A program made the translations under genes and the position numbers. 33,692 nucleotides of DNA, taken from positions 1 through 33,692 of the forward strand of contig JAAYJI010000140.1 of the NCBI GenBank assembly GCA_012523015.1. The letters are read 5' to 3'. This document shows, in pieces, positions 1 through 7,643 of the stretch (its first letter is position 1; each line of letters opens with the position of its first letter). Below the pieces are notes generated by a model. The model made no database searches and was not told where the DNA came from. It was given only the letters and a program-made list of their open reading frames with translations. Origin of the DNA: Candidatus Hydrogenedentota bacterium (lineage in GTDB: Bacteria; Hydrogenedentota; Hydrogenedentia; Hydrogenedentales; CAITNO01).

Positions 1-942
1 GGCTACTTCAATTTATTAATGCTCACTCACAAGGAAAAGGTTCCTGCCCAAGCTCCGGAAGACCTGCCGTCATCCCGCGTCTTTCGGGGCACCGGTCTGG
101 CCGTGTTAAACACGACGATCCTTAATGGCGAAGATAATATCCAAATCCATTTCAAATCCAGCCCCTTCGGTTCTCAGAGTCACGGTCATAACGCAAATAA
201 CAGTTTTCTTTTGAATCTGCACGGGGAATGTGCCTTGATTCAATCGGGCAAACGCGATATTCACGGCAGTCCCTTTCACCGAGAATGGATGTGGCAAAGC
301 AAGTCGAATAATGCCATCCTTGTCAACGGCAAGGGACAGCATTCACACACCGCGTCAGCAAAGGGCGCTATCACACATTTCTACACCGGCGACGCCTTGG
401 ATGTAGTGGCCGGGGAAGCCATTGATAATTACGAAGATCTCCACCGCTGGGGCCGCAGAATCCTTTTCTTCAAACCGAATGTGATTCTCATCCATGATGT
501 ACTGGAAGCCGAAGAACCCGCCACCTTCCAGTGGCTCTTGCATGCAGAGTCCCCTTTTATTCTTGGTGAAAATAACCTGCAGCTGGAAACCAAAGGTGGA
601 CAAGTGGAGGTAGACTTCCTGAGGCCCGAAAAGTTGACCCTTTCACAAAGCGATGTCTTTGACACACCGCCCCATGAATGGGCAAAACTTAATTTAAAAG
701 AATGGCATTTTACAGCGGCCACAGAAAAACCACAAGACGCGATGGAGTTCATCACCCTCTTTCGTATTGATGAAGCCGATGCAGATGCCTCGATTACAGA
801 AGAAGACAGCAAGACCCGTATAGAACTGCGTTTCGCGGCAGATAGAGCAACCGTTGTATTGGAACGGCGGGGCTTTCAGATTCAATACCGATCCATCGAT
901 AAACAGTGGAATGACGACCACCCGTCTTTAGATGCCTCTTAA
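1..942 (+). CDS. Heparinase II/III-like C-terminal domain protein, 5' partial
   Basis: The reading frame is open to the first base of the window, so this is the C-terminal 313 residues of a longer protein; the ATG at 19 is probably internal. The stretch GHNANNSFLLNLHGE (about 60 residues in) matches the conserved region at the start of the heparinase II/III beta-sandwich, where family members read roughly HGHxDxNSFxLxxxGxxLxxDSG. It is followed by strand-rich sequence with a family-typical RRILFFKPNVILIHD segment. Such proteins are polysaccharide lyases or relatives acting on uronic-acid polymers, with an alpha/alpha toroid N-terminal to this domain; that part lies outside the window, so catalytic competence cannot be judged. 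The usual Asp of the GHxD motif reads Asn here. It stands alone on the plus strand, 137 bp before the PHP gene. Family is fairly sure, substrate unknown. Confidence 0.75.
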   Translation, partial: GYFNLLMLTHKEKVPAQAPEDLPSSRVFRGTGLAVLNTTILNGEDNIQIHFKSSPFGSQSHGHNANNSFLLNLHGECALIQSGKRDIHGSPFHREWMWQSKSNNAILVNGKGQHSHTASAKGAITHFYTGDALDVVAGEAIDNYEDLHRWGRRILFFKPNVILIHDVLEAEEPATFQWLLHAESPFILGENNLQLETKGGQVEVDFLRPEKLTLSQSDVFDTPPHEWAKLNLKEWHFTAATEKPQDAMEFITLFRIDEADADASITEEDSKTRIELRFAADRATVVLERRGFQIQYRSIDKQWNDDHPSLDAS

Positions 943-957
943 AAAATACGATTTTTT
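941..957 (+). terminator. Weak A/T hairpin after the heparinase-like gene
   Basis: Starting within the stop codon, AAAAAAT and ATTTTTT (941-947 and 951-957) can pair over a three-base loop, and the right arm supplies a run of six T. The stem has no G:C pairs, so a stable intrinsic terminator is doubtful. Confidence 0.25.
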
Positions 958-1079
958 CGGAAATTGACATACCCCGCATATTTATGAAATGCTTTATAGA
1001 CTTTTCAAATAATTTACGGATTCTTGGCTCAACTGTCGAGTTCCATTGAATCTAAAAACGCCCTTGGGAGAATTGCTTT

Positions 1080-2597
1080 ATGGAAGAGAAAATGGAAGAG
1101 AAAAAAGGATGTCTTAGTTTCTTATGGCGTGCAATACGACGCTTTTTATTCTGTCTGCTCTGTTTAATATTACTCCTTGGCGGTTTGTTCTGTGGGTTCT
1201 TCTCGAACCAATTGTACAACCGTTATTCCTTGTATCCTCGACAGGCGGCGGCTTGGAAGAAATACGCGGAAGAACTGCAACCAGTACAATTGAAAACGGG
1301 CTGGAATGAATACCGCGGCGTCATGCACAGCCACTCTGAAATCTCCCATGACAGCTTGGTCAAATTCCCTGAAATTGTGGAATATATGCACGAGGCACGT
1401 TGTAATTTCATTTTCATGTCCGACCATTTTGTAGACGGTAAAGCGGATTACTCTTTAGGTTGGAAAGGGATTCATGACGGCGTTTTGTTTATCCGCGGTT
1501 TTGAGATGCAAGAAGGATTTTTCCCTTGGGGTCTTCCCGACGATACGGTATTTTCGCAAAACGATGACCCTGCCGAGCTTGCCCGCCGTATCCGATCCTT
1601 AGGCGGTATCCTGTGCCTGGGTCACAATGAAGAAATGCGGCCTTGGGAAATTCCGGAAATTGACGGTATGGAAATTTACAACATCCATACCGATCTGAAA
1701 GATGAAATGGCAGATCGATATGACAAGATCGAAACCTTCAAAGATCTGCTGATCAATTACCGCAAATATGGGGATCAGGCGCTGCGCGGCACCTTTGACG
1801 CCTGGACACTCAACAGGGTCGTTCAGAAGTGGGATGATATGAGCAAATTCAGGAAGATCTCCGCTTATGCCGCCAATGATTGCCATCAAAACGTGGGGGT
1901 ACGGGGCTTCTACACAGAAAATGACACGCTCATGTTATTGGATACCGGCCACGACGATCCCGCACGGAAGAGCGGCGAATATAAATTAAATTTCGCCACA
2001 CGCCCCTTGCTGCGCCTTTTCTTCGGTGAATTGACACCGGGTAAAGAACTGTTTCGTATCGATCTGGATCCTTATGTCCGTTCCTCGCGCTTTGTAAATA
2101 CCCATTTGCTCGCCAAAGAAATGACCGAAGAAGCCCTCCTTGATGCTGTCCGTGTAGGCCGCGCCTTTGTTGCCTTCAACATGCTGGCTGATGCCGAAGG
2201 TTTCGCCTATATTGCGGAAAGCAACGGCAAACAAGTAACCATGGGCGAAAGTATTCCCCTCGCACCGGGACTGAAGCTGATTGCGGAAGCGCCCTTGTCC
2301 TGTCGGTTTATACTGATCAAAAAAGGGAAAAAGGTTGTGTCTCAAGACGGGAAGCGTTTCGAGTTTGAAGTGACGGAACCGGGCAAATATCGTCTGGAAG
2401 CGGCGCTCGCAATTCCGGGCGAAACGATGCTCATCGACGACAGCACCGTCAACAACATGGCGCCTTGGATCATTACGAATCCTATCGAAGTAACCGCCCC
2501 GGCAGCGAGTGTTGTTGAAAGTGCAACGCCCCGGGAAATTCAAGAATCAAAACCCATGAATCAGAGTCCGACACCGATTTTGGAAGAGACGCTATAG
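1080..2597 (+). CDS. Membrane-anchored PHP-domain metal-dependent hydrolase
   Basis: Protein of 505 residues. A basic N-terminus precedes one hydrophobic span at about 21-42, so the enzyme should be anchored with its bulk outside the cytoplasm. The PHP metal-binding set is visible in order: HSH at 83-85 and His90, the SDH pair at 115-116, Glu142 in the GFEM segment, His182 in LGHNEE, and the AANDCH motif with Asp267 and His269. PHP proteins hydrolyse phosphoester bonds with a multinuclear metal centre; the substrate cannot be inferred here. After the PHP core (about 78-370) comes a beta-rich C-terminal region and a Thr/Pro/Glu-rich tail. The start is supported by GGGAG at 1066-1070, nine bases before the ATG; a second in-frame ATG lies four codons on. 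No obvious operon partner. Confidence 0.8.
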   Translation: MEEKMEEKKGCLSFLWRAIRRFLFCLLCLILLLGGLFCGFFSNQLYNRYSLYPRQAAAWKKYAEELQPVQLKTGWNEYRGVMHSHSEISHDSLVKFPEIVEYMHEARCNFIFMSDHFVDGKADYSLGWKGIHDGVLFIRGFEMQEGFFPWGLPDDTVFSQNDDPAELARRIRSLGGILCLGHNEEMRPWEIPEIDGMEIYNIHTDLKDEMADRYDKIETFKDLLINYRKYGDQALRGTFDAWTLNRVVQKWDDMSKFRKISAYAANDCHQNVGVRGFYTENDTLMLLDTGHDDPARKSGEYKLNFATRPLLRLFFGELTPGKELFRIDLDPYVRSSRFVNTHLLAKEMTEEALLDAVRVGRAFVAFNMLADAEGFAYIAESNGKQVTMGESIPLAPGLKLIAEAPLSCRFILIKKGKKVVSQDGKRFEFEVTEPGKYRLEAALAIPGETMLIDDSTVNNMAPWIITNPIEVTAPAASVVESATPREIQESKPMNQSPTPILEETL

Positions 2598-2809
2598 TAT
2601 TAAGGAGGCAAGAGCCGCGCCGATTAAAATAAGTTAGGAAAGCGCCGAAGAGAAGAGTCCTTCCCCAAAGGCATAAAATTACCTTTGGGGAAGAGAATAG
2701 AATGCCCCTTTGTTTATGTTATGATCAAGGAGTTGGCGGGCACCCTTGGTGGAACCGCCTCTAAAACTATAACTATTGGATCACCGGTACAACAGATGAG
2801 GTTGCCGCC
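2598..2809. other. Intergenic region with hairpin, no gene seen
   Basis: Between the PHP gene and the phosphatase. Apart from the 2660-2693 hairpin I see no convincing gene. A short ATG ORF at 2796 ends after five codons. GATGAGG at about 2795-2801 is purine-rich and correctly placed to act as a ribosome-binding site for the ATA codon at 2810. Confidence 0.5.
2660..2693. repeat. 12-bp perfect inverted repeat (hairpin)
   Basis: CTTCCCCAAAGG (2660-2671) and CCTTTGGGGAAG (2682-2693) are perfect complements around a ten-base A/T-rich loop. It lies 62 bp after the PHP gene stop. It could act as a transcription end or RNA-stability hairpin, but neither side is followed by a T run, so it is not a textbook intrinsic terminator. 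Confidence 0.6.
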
Positions 2810-3466
2810 ATAAAAACTTTTTTTAAAGGGATTCTACTCGTACTTGCGCTTATCGCCGTTTTTCTCGCAGGCCCTGTCTTCTATTATTTTCCCTGCTACA
2901 ACTTTCGCGTGGTAAGTCCGGGTTCTTTTTACGGGTCACGCCAAATGGGCGGCTCTGCACTGGAATCTACCATCAACAAATATGGCATCGGTACAGTCTT
3001 TAATTTGCGCGGCGCTCATCCGGGAGAGGCATGGTATGACGCGGAAGCGGCGGCCTGTGAACGTACAGGCGCGACGTTGGTAAATCTGGGATGGTCCAAA
3101 AGCAGTTTGCCTGATCCCGCCTCGTTGATGGAATTTGTAGAAACCATTGAATCCGGCAAAGGCGCTTTCTTGGCGCACTGTTCCGGCGGCACCCACCGGA
3201 CCGGTGTCGCTTCAGCCGTATTTTTATTGCTTCAAGGCGAGGATGTGCCGACGGCGCGCAAACAATTCCGACTCGGATTCAATGATGCGCCCATCGGTAA
3301 ATTACTAGACCTTTACGAAAAAAATGATCTCGCCTTCCGTCAATGGGTTGAAGAAATATATCCCAATGAATATGAAACGCTGAAAGCCCGAGACAAAGCC
3401 ATGCTGCCTTTGCAAAGCGCGCCAGAAGAAGCGCTGCAGTTGGCTTTGAATACAGCCTCTTTTTAA
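2810..3466 (+). CDS. Membrane-anchored tyrosine/dual-specificity protein phosphatase
   Basis: The C-x5-R phosphatase loop is clear as HCSGGTHRTG, with Cys124 and Arg130 when counted from 2810, and a candidate general-acid Asp in the SLPDP segment. The fold region resembles the small DSP/cyclin-dependent-kinase-inhibitor-like phosphatases of bacteria. The first usable standard start is GTG at 2909, but the frame stays open upstream and encodes KTFFKGILLVLALIAVFLAG, an ideal basic-plus-hydrophobic anchor, immediately preceded by ATA at 2810 and a purine-rich ribosome-site candidate 8-9 bases earlier. I therefore place the start at 2810, giving 218 residues. Starting at GTG 2909 would give 185 residues, remove the anchor and begin within the conserved SPGSFYGSRQ segment. 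Substrate could be a phosphoprotein, lipid or nucleotide; unknown. It stands alone. Confidence 0.72.
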   Translation: MKTFFKGILLVLALIAVFLAGPVFYYFPCYNFRVVSPGSFYGSRQMGGSALESTINKYGIGTVFNLRGAHPGEAWYDAEAAACERTGATLVNLGWSKSSLPDPASLMEFVETIESGKGAFLAHCSGGTHRTGVASAVFLLLQGEDVPTARKQFRLGFNDAPIGKLLDLYEKNDLAFRQWVEEIYPNEYETLKARDKAMLPLQSAPEEALQLALNTASF

Positions 3467-3842
3467 CGGTCCTCCCCAAAACTCCGCCCTTCACGGTGCC
3501 CCCTCAGATTCTTGAAGGATTCCGTCTCTTTGTAGGGTTCTAAGGCGACGCGCACAAGGCCATCCCAAAGTATCCGCATGGGTAGGGTAGGTGTCAAAAC
3601 GCCGCGCCACCGTTATTTCTTGACACGAAGTCATTTTTCATTACAAAAATGAATAAATATCCGTCTGTATCGTCTTATCCAGTGTAGGGCAGTATAAAAT
3701 GCGCTTATGGTCGTTGTTCATGGCGTTGTCGGTTTTCTGTCCGGTTCATAGATACACCGGCTGCATTGAAGATTTTCATTCAAATCAAGCAGCTTTGTGA
3801 AGGCGGTAAAATGGTGTATTATATGGGCAAAGAGGGAACCCT
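3467..3842. other. 376-bp intergenic region before the sigma operon
   Basis: No gene is convincingly present. A 38-codon ATG ORF on the minus strand (3463-3579) overlaps the phosphatase stop and has no clear ribosome site; it may be a decayed remnant. A TTGACA at 3620-3625 is followed 16 bases later by TACAAA, a possible promoter far upstream of the sigma gene. TCATTTTT/AAAAATGA (3631-3638/3645-3652) forms a small A/T hairpin overlapping it. Confidence 0.4.
3795..3822 (+). promoter_or_regulatory. Candidate promoter for the ECF sigma operon
   Basis: TTGTGA (3795-3800) and TATTAT (3817-3822) are separated by 16 bases and lie just upstream of the sigma start at 3843, with GAGGG at 3832-3836 as ribosome site. 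Match to the housekeeping consensus is partial; an ECF-type autoregulated promoter could not be recognised by eye. Confidence 0.3.
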
Positions 3843-4433
3843 ATGCCGACCACACAAAGCGCAATCACAGTTGAAGACAATGAACTTGTCGCCCAAGCAC
3901 GCAAAGGCGATATGAAAGCTTTTGAAGCCCTTGTCCGCAAGTACCGCAATGACGTGTATGCGCTGTGCTATTACTTTACACGGAACCGCGAAGATGCGTG
4001 GGACTTGTCTCAGGAAGTTTTCATTAAGGCCCATCGCGGTCTGAGCAAGTTTCGCGGTGATGCGGCATTCAAGACGTGGTTGTTGCGAATCGCTGCGAAT
4101 CAAAGCAAAGATCACCTAAAAAAACGGCGCATACAGACCACGCCTTATGAAGACAGTTGGCGTGTTGGGGAAGTGGAAACTGATCACAACCCCCGTTCAG
4201 CCATAGAAGCCAAGGAATTGGGCAAGGCCATTGATGCCGCAGTCAGTCAGCTTCCGATCAAGCAGCGCACCGCCTTTATTTTGCGTGAATATGACGGACT
4301 TTCCTATCAGGAAATGGCCGAGGTCATGGAATGCAGTATCGGCACCGTAATGAGCCGTTTATTCCACGCGCGACAACGTCTACAGCAACTATTGAGTCCC
4401 ATGGGGCTTTGGGAGAATGATACAAATGTTTAA
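3843..4433 (+). CDS. ECF-family RNA polymerase sigma factor (sigma-70 group 4)
   Basis: Protein of 196 residues, the usual ECF length, with only sigma regions 2 and 4. Region 2 spans about 14-95: the core-binding segment includes DLSQEVFIKAHRGL, followed by FRGDAAFKTWLLRIAANQ, which forms the -10 recognition helix area. Region 4 spans about 133-184 with LPIKQRTAFILREYDGLSY and the helix-turn-helix EVMECSIGTVMSRLFHARQR that reads the -35 element. It directs RNA polymerase to a small regulon, normally in response to an envelope signal relayed by an anti-sigma factor. The next gene starts inside its 3' end, so the two are translationally coupled and the downstream protein is the likely partner. 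Family certain; regulon unknown, but the co-transcribed GH5 gene is an obvious candidate member. Confidence 0.93.
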   Translation: MPTTQSAITVEDNELVAQARKGDMKAFEALVRKYRNDVYALCYYFTRNREDAWDLSQEVFIKAHRGLSKFRGDAAFKTWLLRIAANQSKDHLKKRRIQTTPYEDSWRVGEVETDHNPRSAIEAKELGKAIDAAVSQLPIKQRTAFILREYDGLSYQEMAEVMECSIGTVMSRLFHARQRLQQLLSPMGLWENDTNV

Positions 4434-4878
4434 AAAGAAAAAGAAAATGTTAATCGCGGCACAGTTCGACAATGTGCCTCATGATAAAAACGCCGATCCG
4501 ACGAAGCAGCAGGATGCCCCCCGATCCTCTTACGAAACCATGCTGTCCCGATTACGAGAAGGCGCCGCCGCCCATGTGGCGGATACGCCTGTCATCAGCG
4601 ATGGGCAATTTGGTCTTTTCATGGAAGGCATCCACGAGGGTATTCATGAAAGGACACCAAAGGTTTCAGGCTTATGGGCCATGGCGTCCTTCGCCACGGT
4701 GACGCTTCTGATCCTCCTTTCCTTGCTAGCCTTTTTCGCAGGCGGCCCCGATCCTGTCCGCGCCACCGAAATCGAATCAGTATCCACGGAATTGCAAGGT
4801 GTCACGATCAACTTCTATGAAAATGCACAGGGCCTGTCCACGGTGAAGGTCACCATGCCGGAGAATGGCTTGTGGTAA
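4417..4878 (+). CDS. Single-span membrane protein, putative anti-sigma factor
   Basis: Up to 153 residues. The first ATG (4417) lies only one base after GGGAG (4411-4415); the in-frame ATG at 4426 has ten bases of spacing and is the better start. Either way the gene overlaps the sigma gene (stop 4431-4433). The N-terminal 85 residues are hydrophilic and begin with a poly-Lys patch; one transmembrane helix follows at about 86-108, and about 45 residues lie outside. That topology and position match a membrane anti-sigma factor. However, no HxxxCxxC zinc motif of classical ZAS-type anti-sigmas is present, so the assignment rests on context. The extracytoplasmic tail (ESVSTELQGVTINFYENAQG) looks like a small beta hairpin and could sense or bind a partner. 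Its stop overlaps the next start. Confidence 0.7.
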   Translation: MIQMFKKKKKMLIAAQFDNVPHDKNADPTKQQDAPRSSYETMLSRLREGAAAHVADTPVISDGQFGLFMEGIHEGIHERTPKVSGLWAMASFATVTLLILLSLLAFFAGGPDPVRATEIESVSTELQGVTINFYENAQGLSTVKVTMPENGLW

Positions 4879-5336
4879 GGCTTCGCGCTATTTTTCTCTT
4901 CTCATTACTGCTGAGTTGTGCCGCCCTTGCCGATAACGCCCTTTCGCTGCGCTGTCAAGTGGTGCAAGCAACAACTGAAGAGCACAGTACCCCTTATTTT
5001 GACGCAAAAGCAAAGGCTATAAAACATTTACTTGACGATCTCCCCTTCAACACCTTTCGAACCCTCAAGGAGTCTGAGGAGAAGGTGGATGAAAATCTGC
5101 AGACAAAGGTCGCCTTAAATCCGCGCTATACCATGACCATGCTCACTTCCGGCACAGACAGCACAGGACGTATCCGGCTTATTGTACGCGTAAACTTACT
5201 GCCCAAAGAGCCCGACAAATCTGAACAACAAGTGCTTGAAACAACCTTGCTGCTTGCTCCCGGCGGTAAAGCACGGGTCTGTGGATTGCGTTGTGAAAAA
5301 GAAAGTGAGCTCATTGTCGTTTTGACGCGCATTTAA
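4872..5336 (+). CDS. Small exported protein of the sigma operon, unknown function
   Basis: Protein of 154 residues starting at GTG 4872, which overlaps the stop of the preceding gene (4876-4878) and has GGAG at 4860-4863, eight bases upstream. A signal peptide is clear: MVRLRAIFLFSLLLSCAALA, cleavage probably near residue 20. The mature part begins with a helical KAKAIKHLLDDLPFNTFRTL segment and continues as mostly beta strands, ending in a strand pair with Cys137/Cys140-like spacing (VCGLRCEKESELIVVLTRI). I recognise no named family. Translational coupling to the putative anti-sigma factor suggests a periplasmic co-sensor or modulator of that pathway; this is inference from context only. Confidence 0.68.
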   Translation: MVRLRAIFLFSLLLSCAALADNALSLRCQVVQATTEEHSTPYFDAKAKAIKHLLDDLPFNTFRTLKESEEKVDENLQTKVALNPRYTMTMLTSGTDSTGRIRLIVRVNLLPKEPDKSEQQVLETTLLLAPGGKARVCGLRCEKESELIVVLTRI

Positions 5337-5370
5337 GGAACCCACCACGCCAACCACAGGGAGTGCCGCC

Positions 5371-6987
5371 ATGACTGTCCGGGTATACAGCATTTTATCG
5401 ATTTTTGTCTATGCGGCGCTGAGCCCATTCATTCATGCCTCCGAAACAATCACGCTGCCTCTGATTCGCGTGGAGGAAGGCAGGCTCCAAGACGACGACG
5501 GGGGACATTATTTTCTACGAGGCATCAATCAAGGCAGGAAGTCGCCGAGGAACCTACACCGAAGCTGGCAACAGCCGGAAGACTACCACAACCTGCGCCG
5601 TTGGGGTATGAATGCCCTTCGCATGATGATGTTCTGGTCCGCGTTGGAACCGGAACCCGGCGAATACAATGAAGCCTATTTGCAGGTCTTAGACGAGCAA
5701 ATCGATTGGGCACGGGATGCAGGGCTCTATGTGATTCTGGACATGCACCAAGATCTGTGGGGATACAGCATCCCGGGCGGCAACGGCGCGCCCCAATGGG
5801 CAACTTTAGATGACGGACAAGCCCATCAGACCTTGGGATCCGTGTGGAGCACCGCCTATTATGTGAGCCCACAGATCCAACACGCCTTTGATAACTTTTG
5901 GAAGAATACCAAGGGACCGGGCGATATCGGTATTCAAGATCGCTACGCCGCTGCATGGCGTCACGTAGCAGCGCGCTACGCCGACCGCACGGAAGTCATC
6001 GGTTTCGACCTCATGAACGAAGCTTTTCCGGGATCCATGGTTCAAGAATCGGCAGCGGCGCTGCTGGAACTCGTCCCCAAGCTCCTTGACACGGCATCAC
6101 TGCCCGCCAGCCTCCCCGAAATTCTCGACAGTATCGACGCCAACACCATGCCGCCATGGCTCCTTGAGGCGCTCGATAATACGGAAACCTACCGGATGAT
6201 TTTAGACGCGCTCCACCCAATGACGGCACGTTTCGAAACGGACTATTTGATGCCCATGTACGAGCGGGTACATCGCGCCATTCGCGAAGTGAACAAGACC
6301 GGTATATTCTTTTTGGAACCCTGTGTGCTCGCCAATATTGGCGTTGCCACCGCCATCACGGCGCTGAAAGATTCGGAGGGCGTCCGCGATCCGCTGCAGG
6401 CTTATATGCCCCATGCCTACGATATTGTCACAGACACGCCCTTCTCCCACCAACCCAGTGAAAAACGCCTGCAGATCATTGTCCAACAAAAACGCCTGGA
6501 TGCGGCGCGCTTGGAAATGCCGCTACTCATCGGTGAATGGGGAGCCTATTATCGCTCCGATAAAACGCAGGATGCAGCGCGGATGATGAACCGCCTTCTC
6601 GAAGAAGCACAGGTATGCGGCGCCTTCTATTGGGAATATCACCGGGCTTTGGATACAGCCGTTTATTTCGAAGTCTTGAGTAAAGCGGCTCCTCTCCGTG
6701 TGGCAGGCATTTTGGAGACAGCCCGTTTCAACGCCGAGGAAGGGCTCTTTTCCTGTCAATGGAAAAACATTCCGGGCACGGGCGTTAGCGTTTTTTCATT
6801 GCCCCCCGCTTGGCAGCAAAAAACGCTTGACATCACTGTGTCACCTCCCGAACTGCAGGGGGAAATAAAAGCGAACCCCCGTTGGCAGGATACACCACAG
6901 CTGGTTGTAGACGCTTCGGATAGCCCTGTGACGGCAAGCCTTGAAGTACGGCTGACCACGCCGGTGGAACGAGCAGTAAGCCCCTAA
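5371..6987 (+). CDS. Exported GH5 glycoside hydrolase, endoglycoceramidase-like
   Basis: Protein of 538 residues with a signal peptide (about 1-23). The (beta/alpha)8 barrel of glycoside hydrolase family 5 runs from about 30 to 430. Visible signatures are LRGINQGRKSP at the barrel start, VILDMHQDLWGYSIPGGNGAPQW (113-143 region), acid/base Glu217 in GFDLMNEAFPG, and nucleophile Glu389 in LLIGEWGAYY. The DMHQDLW and NEAFPG pattern, plus a C-terminal beta-sandwich of about 90 residues, resembles endoglycoceramidases and related glycolipid-cleaving GH5 members more than cellulases. It should cleave a beta-glycosidic bond outside the cytoplasm; substrate unproven. GGGAG at 5359-5363 sets the ATG. 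It is 34 bp behind the small exported gene, so it likely belongs to the sigma operon, and ends 14 bp from the convergent methyltransferase gene. Confidence 0.82.
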   Translation: MTVRVYSILSIFVYAALSPFIHASETITLPLIRVEEGRLQDDDGGHYFLRGINQGRKSPRNLHRSWQQPEDYHNLRRWGMNALRMMMFWSALEPEPGEYNEAYLQVLDEQIDWARDAGLYVILDMHQDLWGYSIPGGNGAPQWATLDDGQAHQTLGSVWSTAYYVSPQIQHAFDNFWKNTKGPGDIGIQDRYAAAWRHVAARYADRTEVIGFDLMNEAFPGSMVQESAAALLELVPKLLDTASLPASLPEILDSIDANTMPPWLLEALDNTETYRMILDALHPMTARFETDYLMPMYERVHRAIREVNKTGIFFLEPCVLANIGVATAITALKDSEGVRDPLQAYMPHAYDIVTDTPFSHQPSEKRLQIIVQQKRLDAARLEMPLLIGEWGAYYRSDKTQDAARMMNRLLEEAQVCGAFYWEYHRALDTAVYFEVLSKAAPLRVAGILETARFNAEEGLFSCQWKNIPGTGVSVFSLPPAWQQKTLDITVSPPELQGEIKANPRWQDTPQLVVDASDSPVTASLEVRLTTPVERAVSP

Positions 6988-7001
6988 CAGCAGGCGATGG
7001 A

Positions 7002-7643
7002 TTAGATACCCGGCGAAAAGAAAAGGGCGGTATCATCTTTGTTATGGGTGTCGGCCCCTATATTTTTTCCGTCCTCATCAGTGGTCGGCTTCGCTTTTTT
7101 CCGCCATTCGTCCAGAATATGGTAGACAACGATCCCGAAAGCGGTAGCCACATTAATACTCTTTTTGTAGCCGAACATGGGGATCTGAACCACAGCGCTG
7201 CAACGACGCAAGACTCGGGCATTCACCCCATTTTCTTCATTACCGAAAACGACCGCTACGGGACTGGGCCAGCAGAAATCACGATAATCGGGCGCGCCCT
7301 CCACCGTCTCTACTGCCACTACGGGAATGCCCTGTTCCTCCAGCACATCCAGACAATCCCGATTCCGCTCATAGTAGCTCCACGGCACATAATCAAATGC
7401 GCCCAAGGCCGTCTTCTCCAGTTTCTTGTGGGGAGGGTGGGCGGTCATACCGCAAAGATGCAAATGGGTGACGGCACAGGCGTCCGCCGTTCTAAAGATG
7501 CTTCCCACGTTGAAGGCACTGCGCAGATTGTCCAGCATGACGTGTATAGGCGCGCGCGCCAAGGCTATGCGCTCCTCGTCGGGCACCCCTGCATACCATG
7601 GTTCACGATTCACCAATGTATGATAATGTTGCTCTTGAACCAT
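7002..7643 (-). CDS. SpoU/TrmH-family RNA 2'-O-methyltransferase
   Basis: Protein of 213 residues. The three SPOUT motifs are present: motif 1 NLRSAFNVGSIFRTADA (39-55) with the catalytic Arg, motif 2 AVVFGNEENGV (130-140), and motif 3 IPMFGYKKSINVATAFGIVVY (154-174) with the conserved Asn of the S-adenosylmethionine knot. It transfers a methyl group from SAM to a ribose 2'-OH of tRNA or rRNA; which RNA cannot be told. It lacks the extra N-terminal substrate-binding domain of RlmB-type enzymes and has a hydrophilic tail of about 30 residues. Its ATG overlaps the stop of the upstream gene as TAATG, so it is translationally coupled to an unrelated-looking exported protein. Confidence 0.88.
   Translation of the reverse strand: MVQEQHYHTLVNREPWYAGVPDEERIALARAPIHVMLDNLRSAFNVGSIFRTADACAVTHLHLCGMTAHPPHKKLEKTALGAFDYVPWSYYERNRDCLDVLEEQGIPVVAVETVEGAPDYRDFCWPSPVAVVFGNEENGVNARVLRRCSAVVQIPMFGYKKSINVATAFGIVVYHILDEWRKKAKPTTDEDGKNIGADTHNKDDTALFFSPGI

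Noticed and set aside
964-988. TTGACA plus TATGAA as promoter for the PHP gene
   Set aside because: Spacing of only 13 bases is outside the usual range; no better -10 found at 16-18 bases.
3463-3579. 38-codon ATG ORF on the minus strand overlapping the phosphatase stop
   Set aside because: Short, no clear ribosome site, no recognised motif; mentioned only as a possible remnant.
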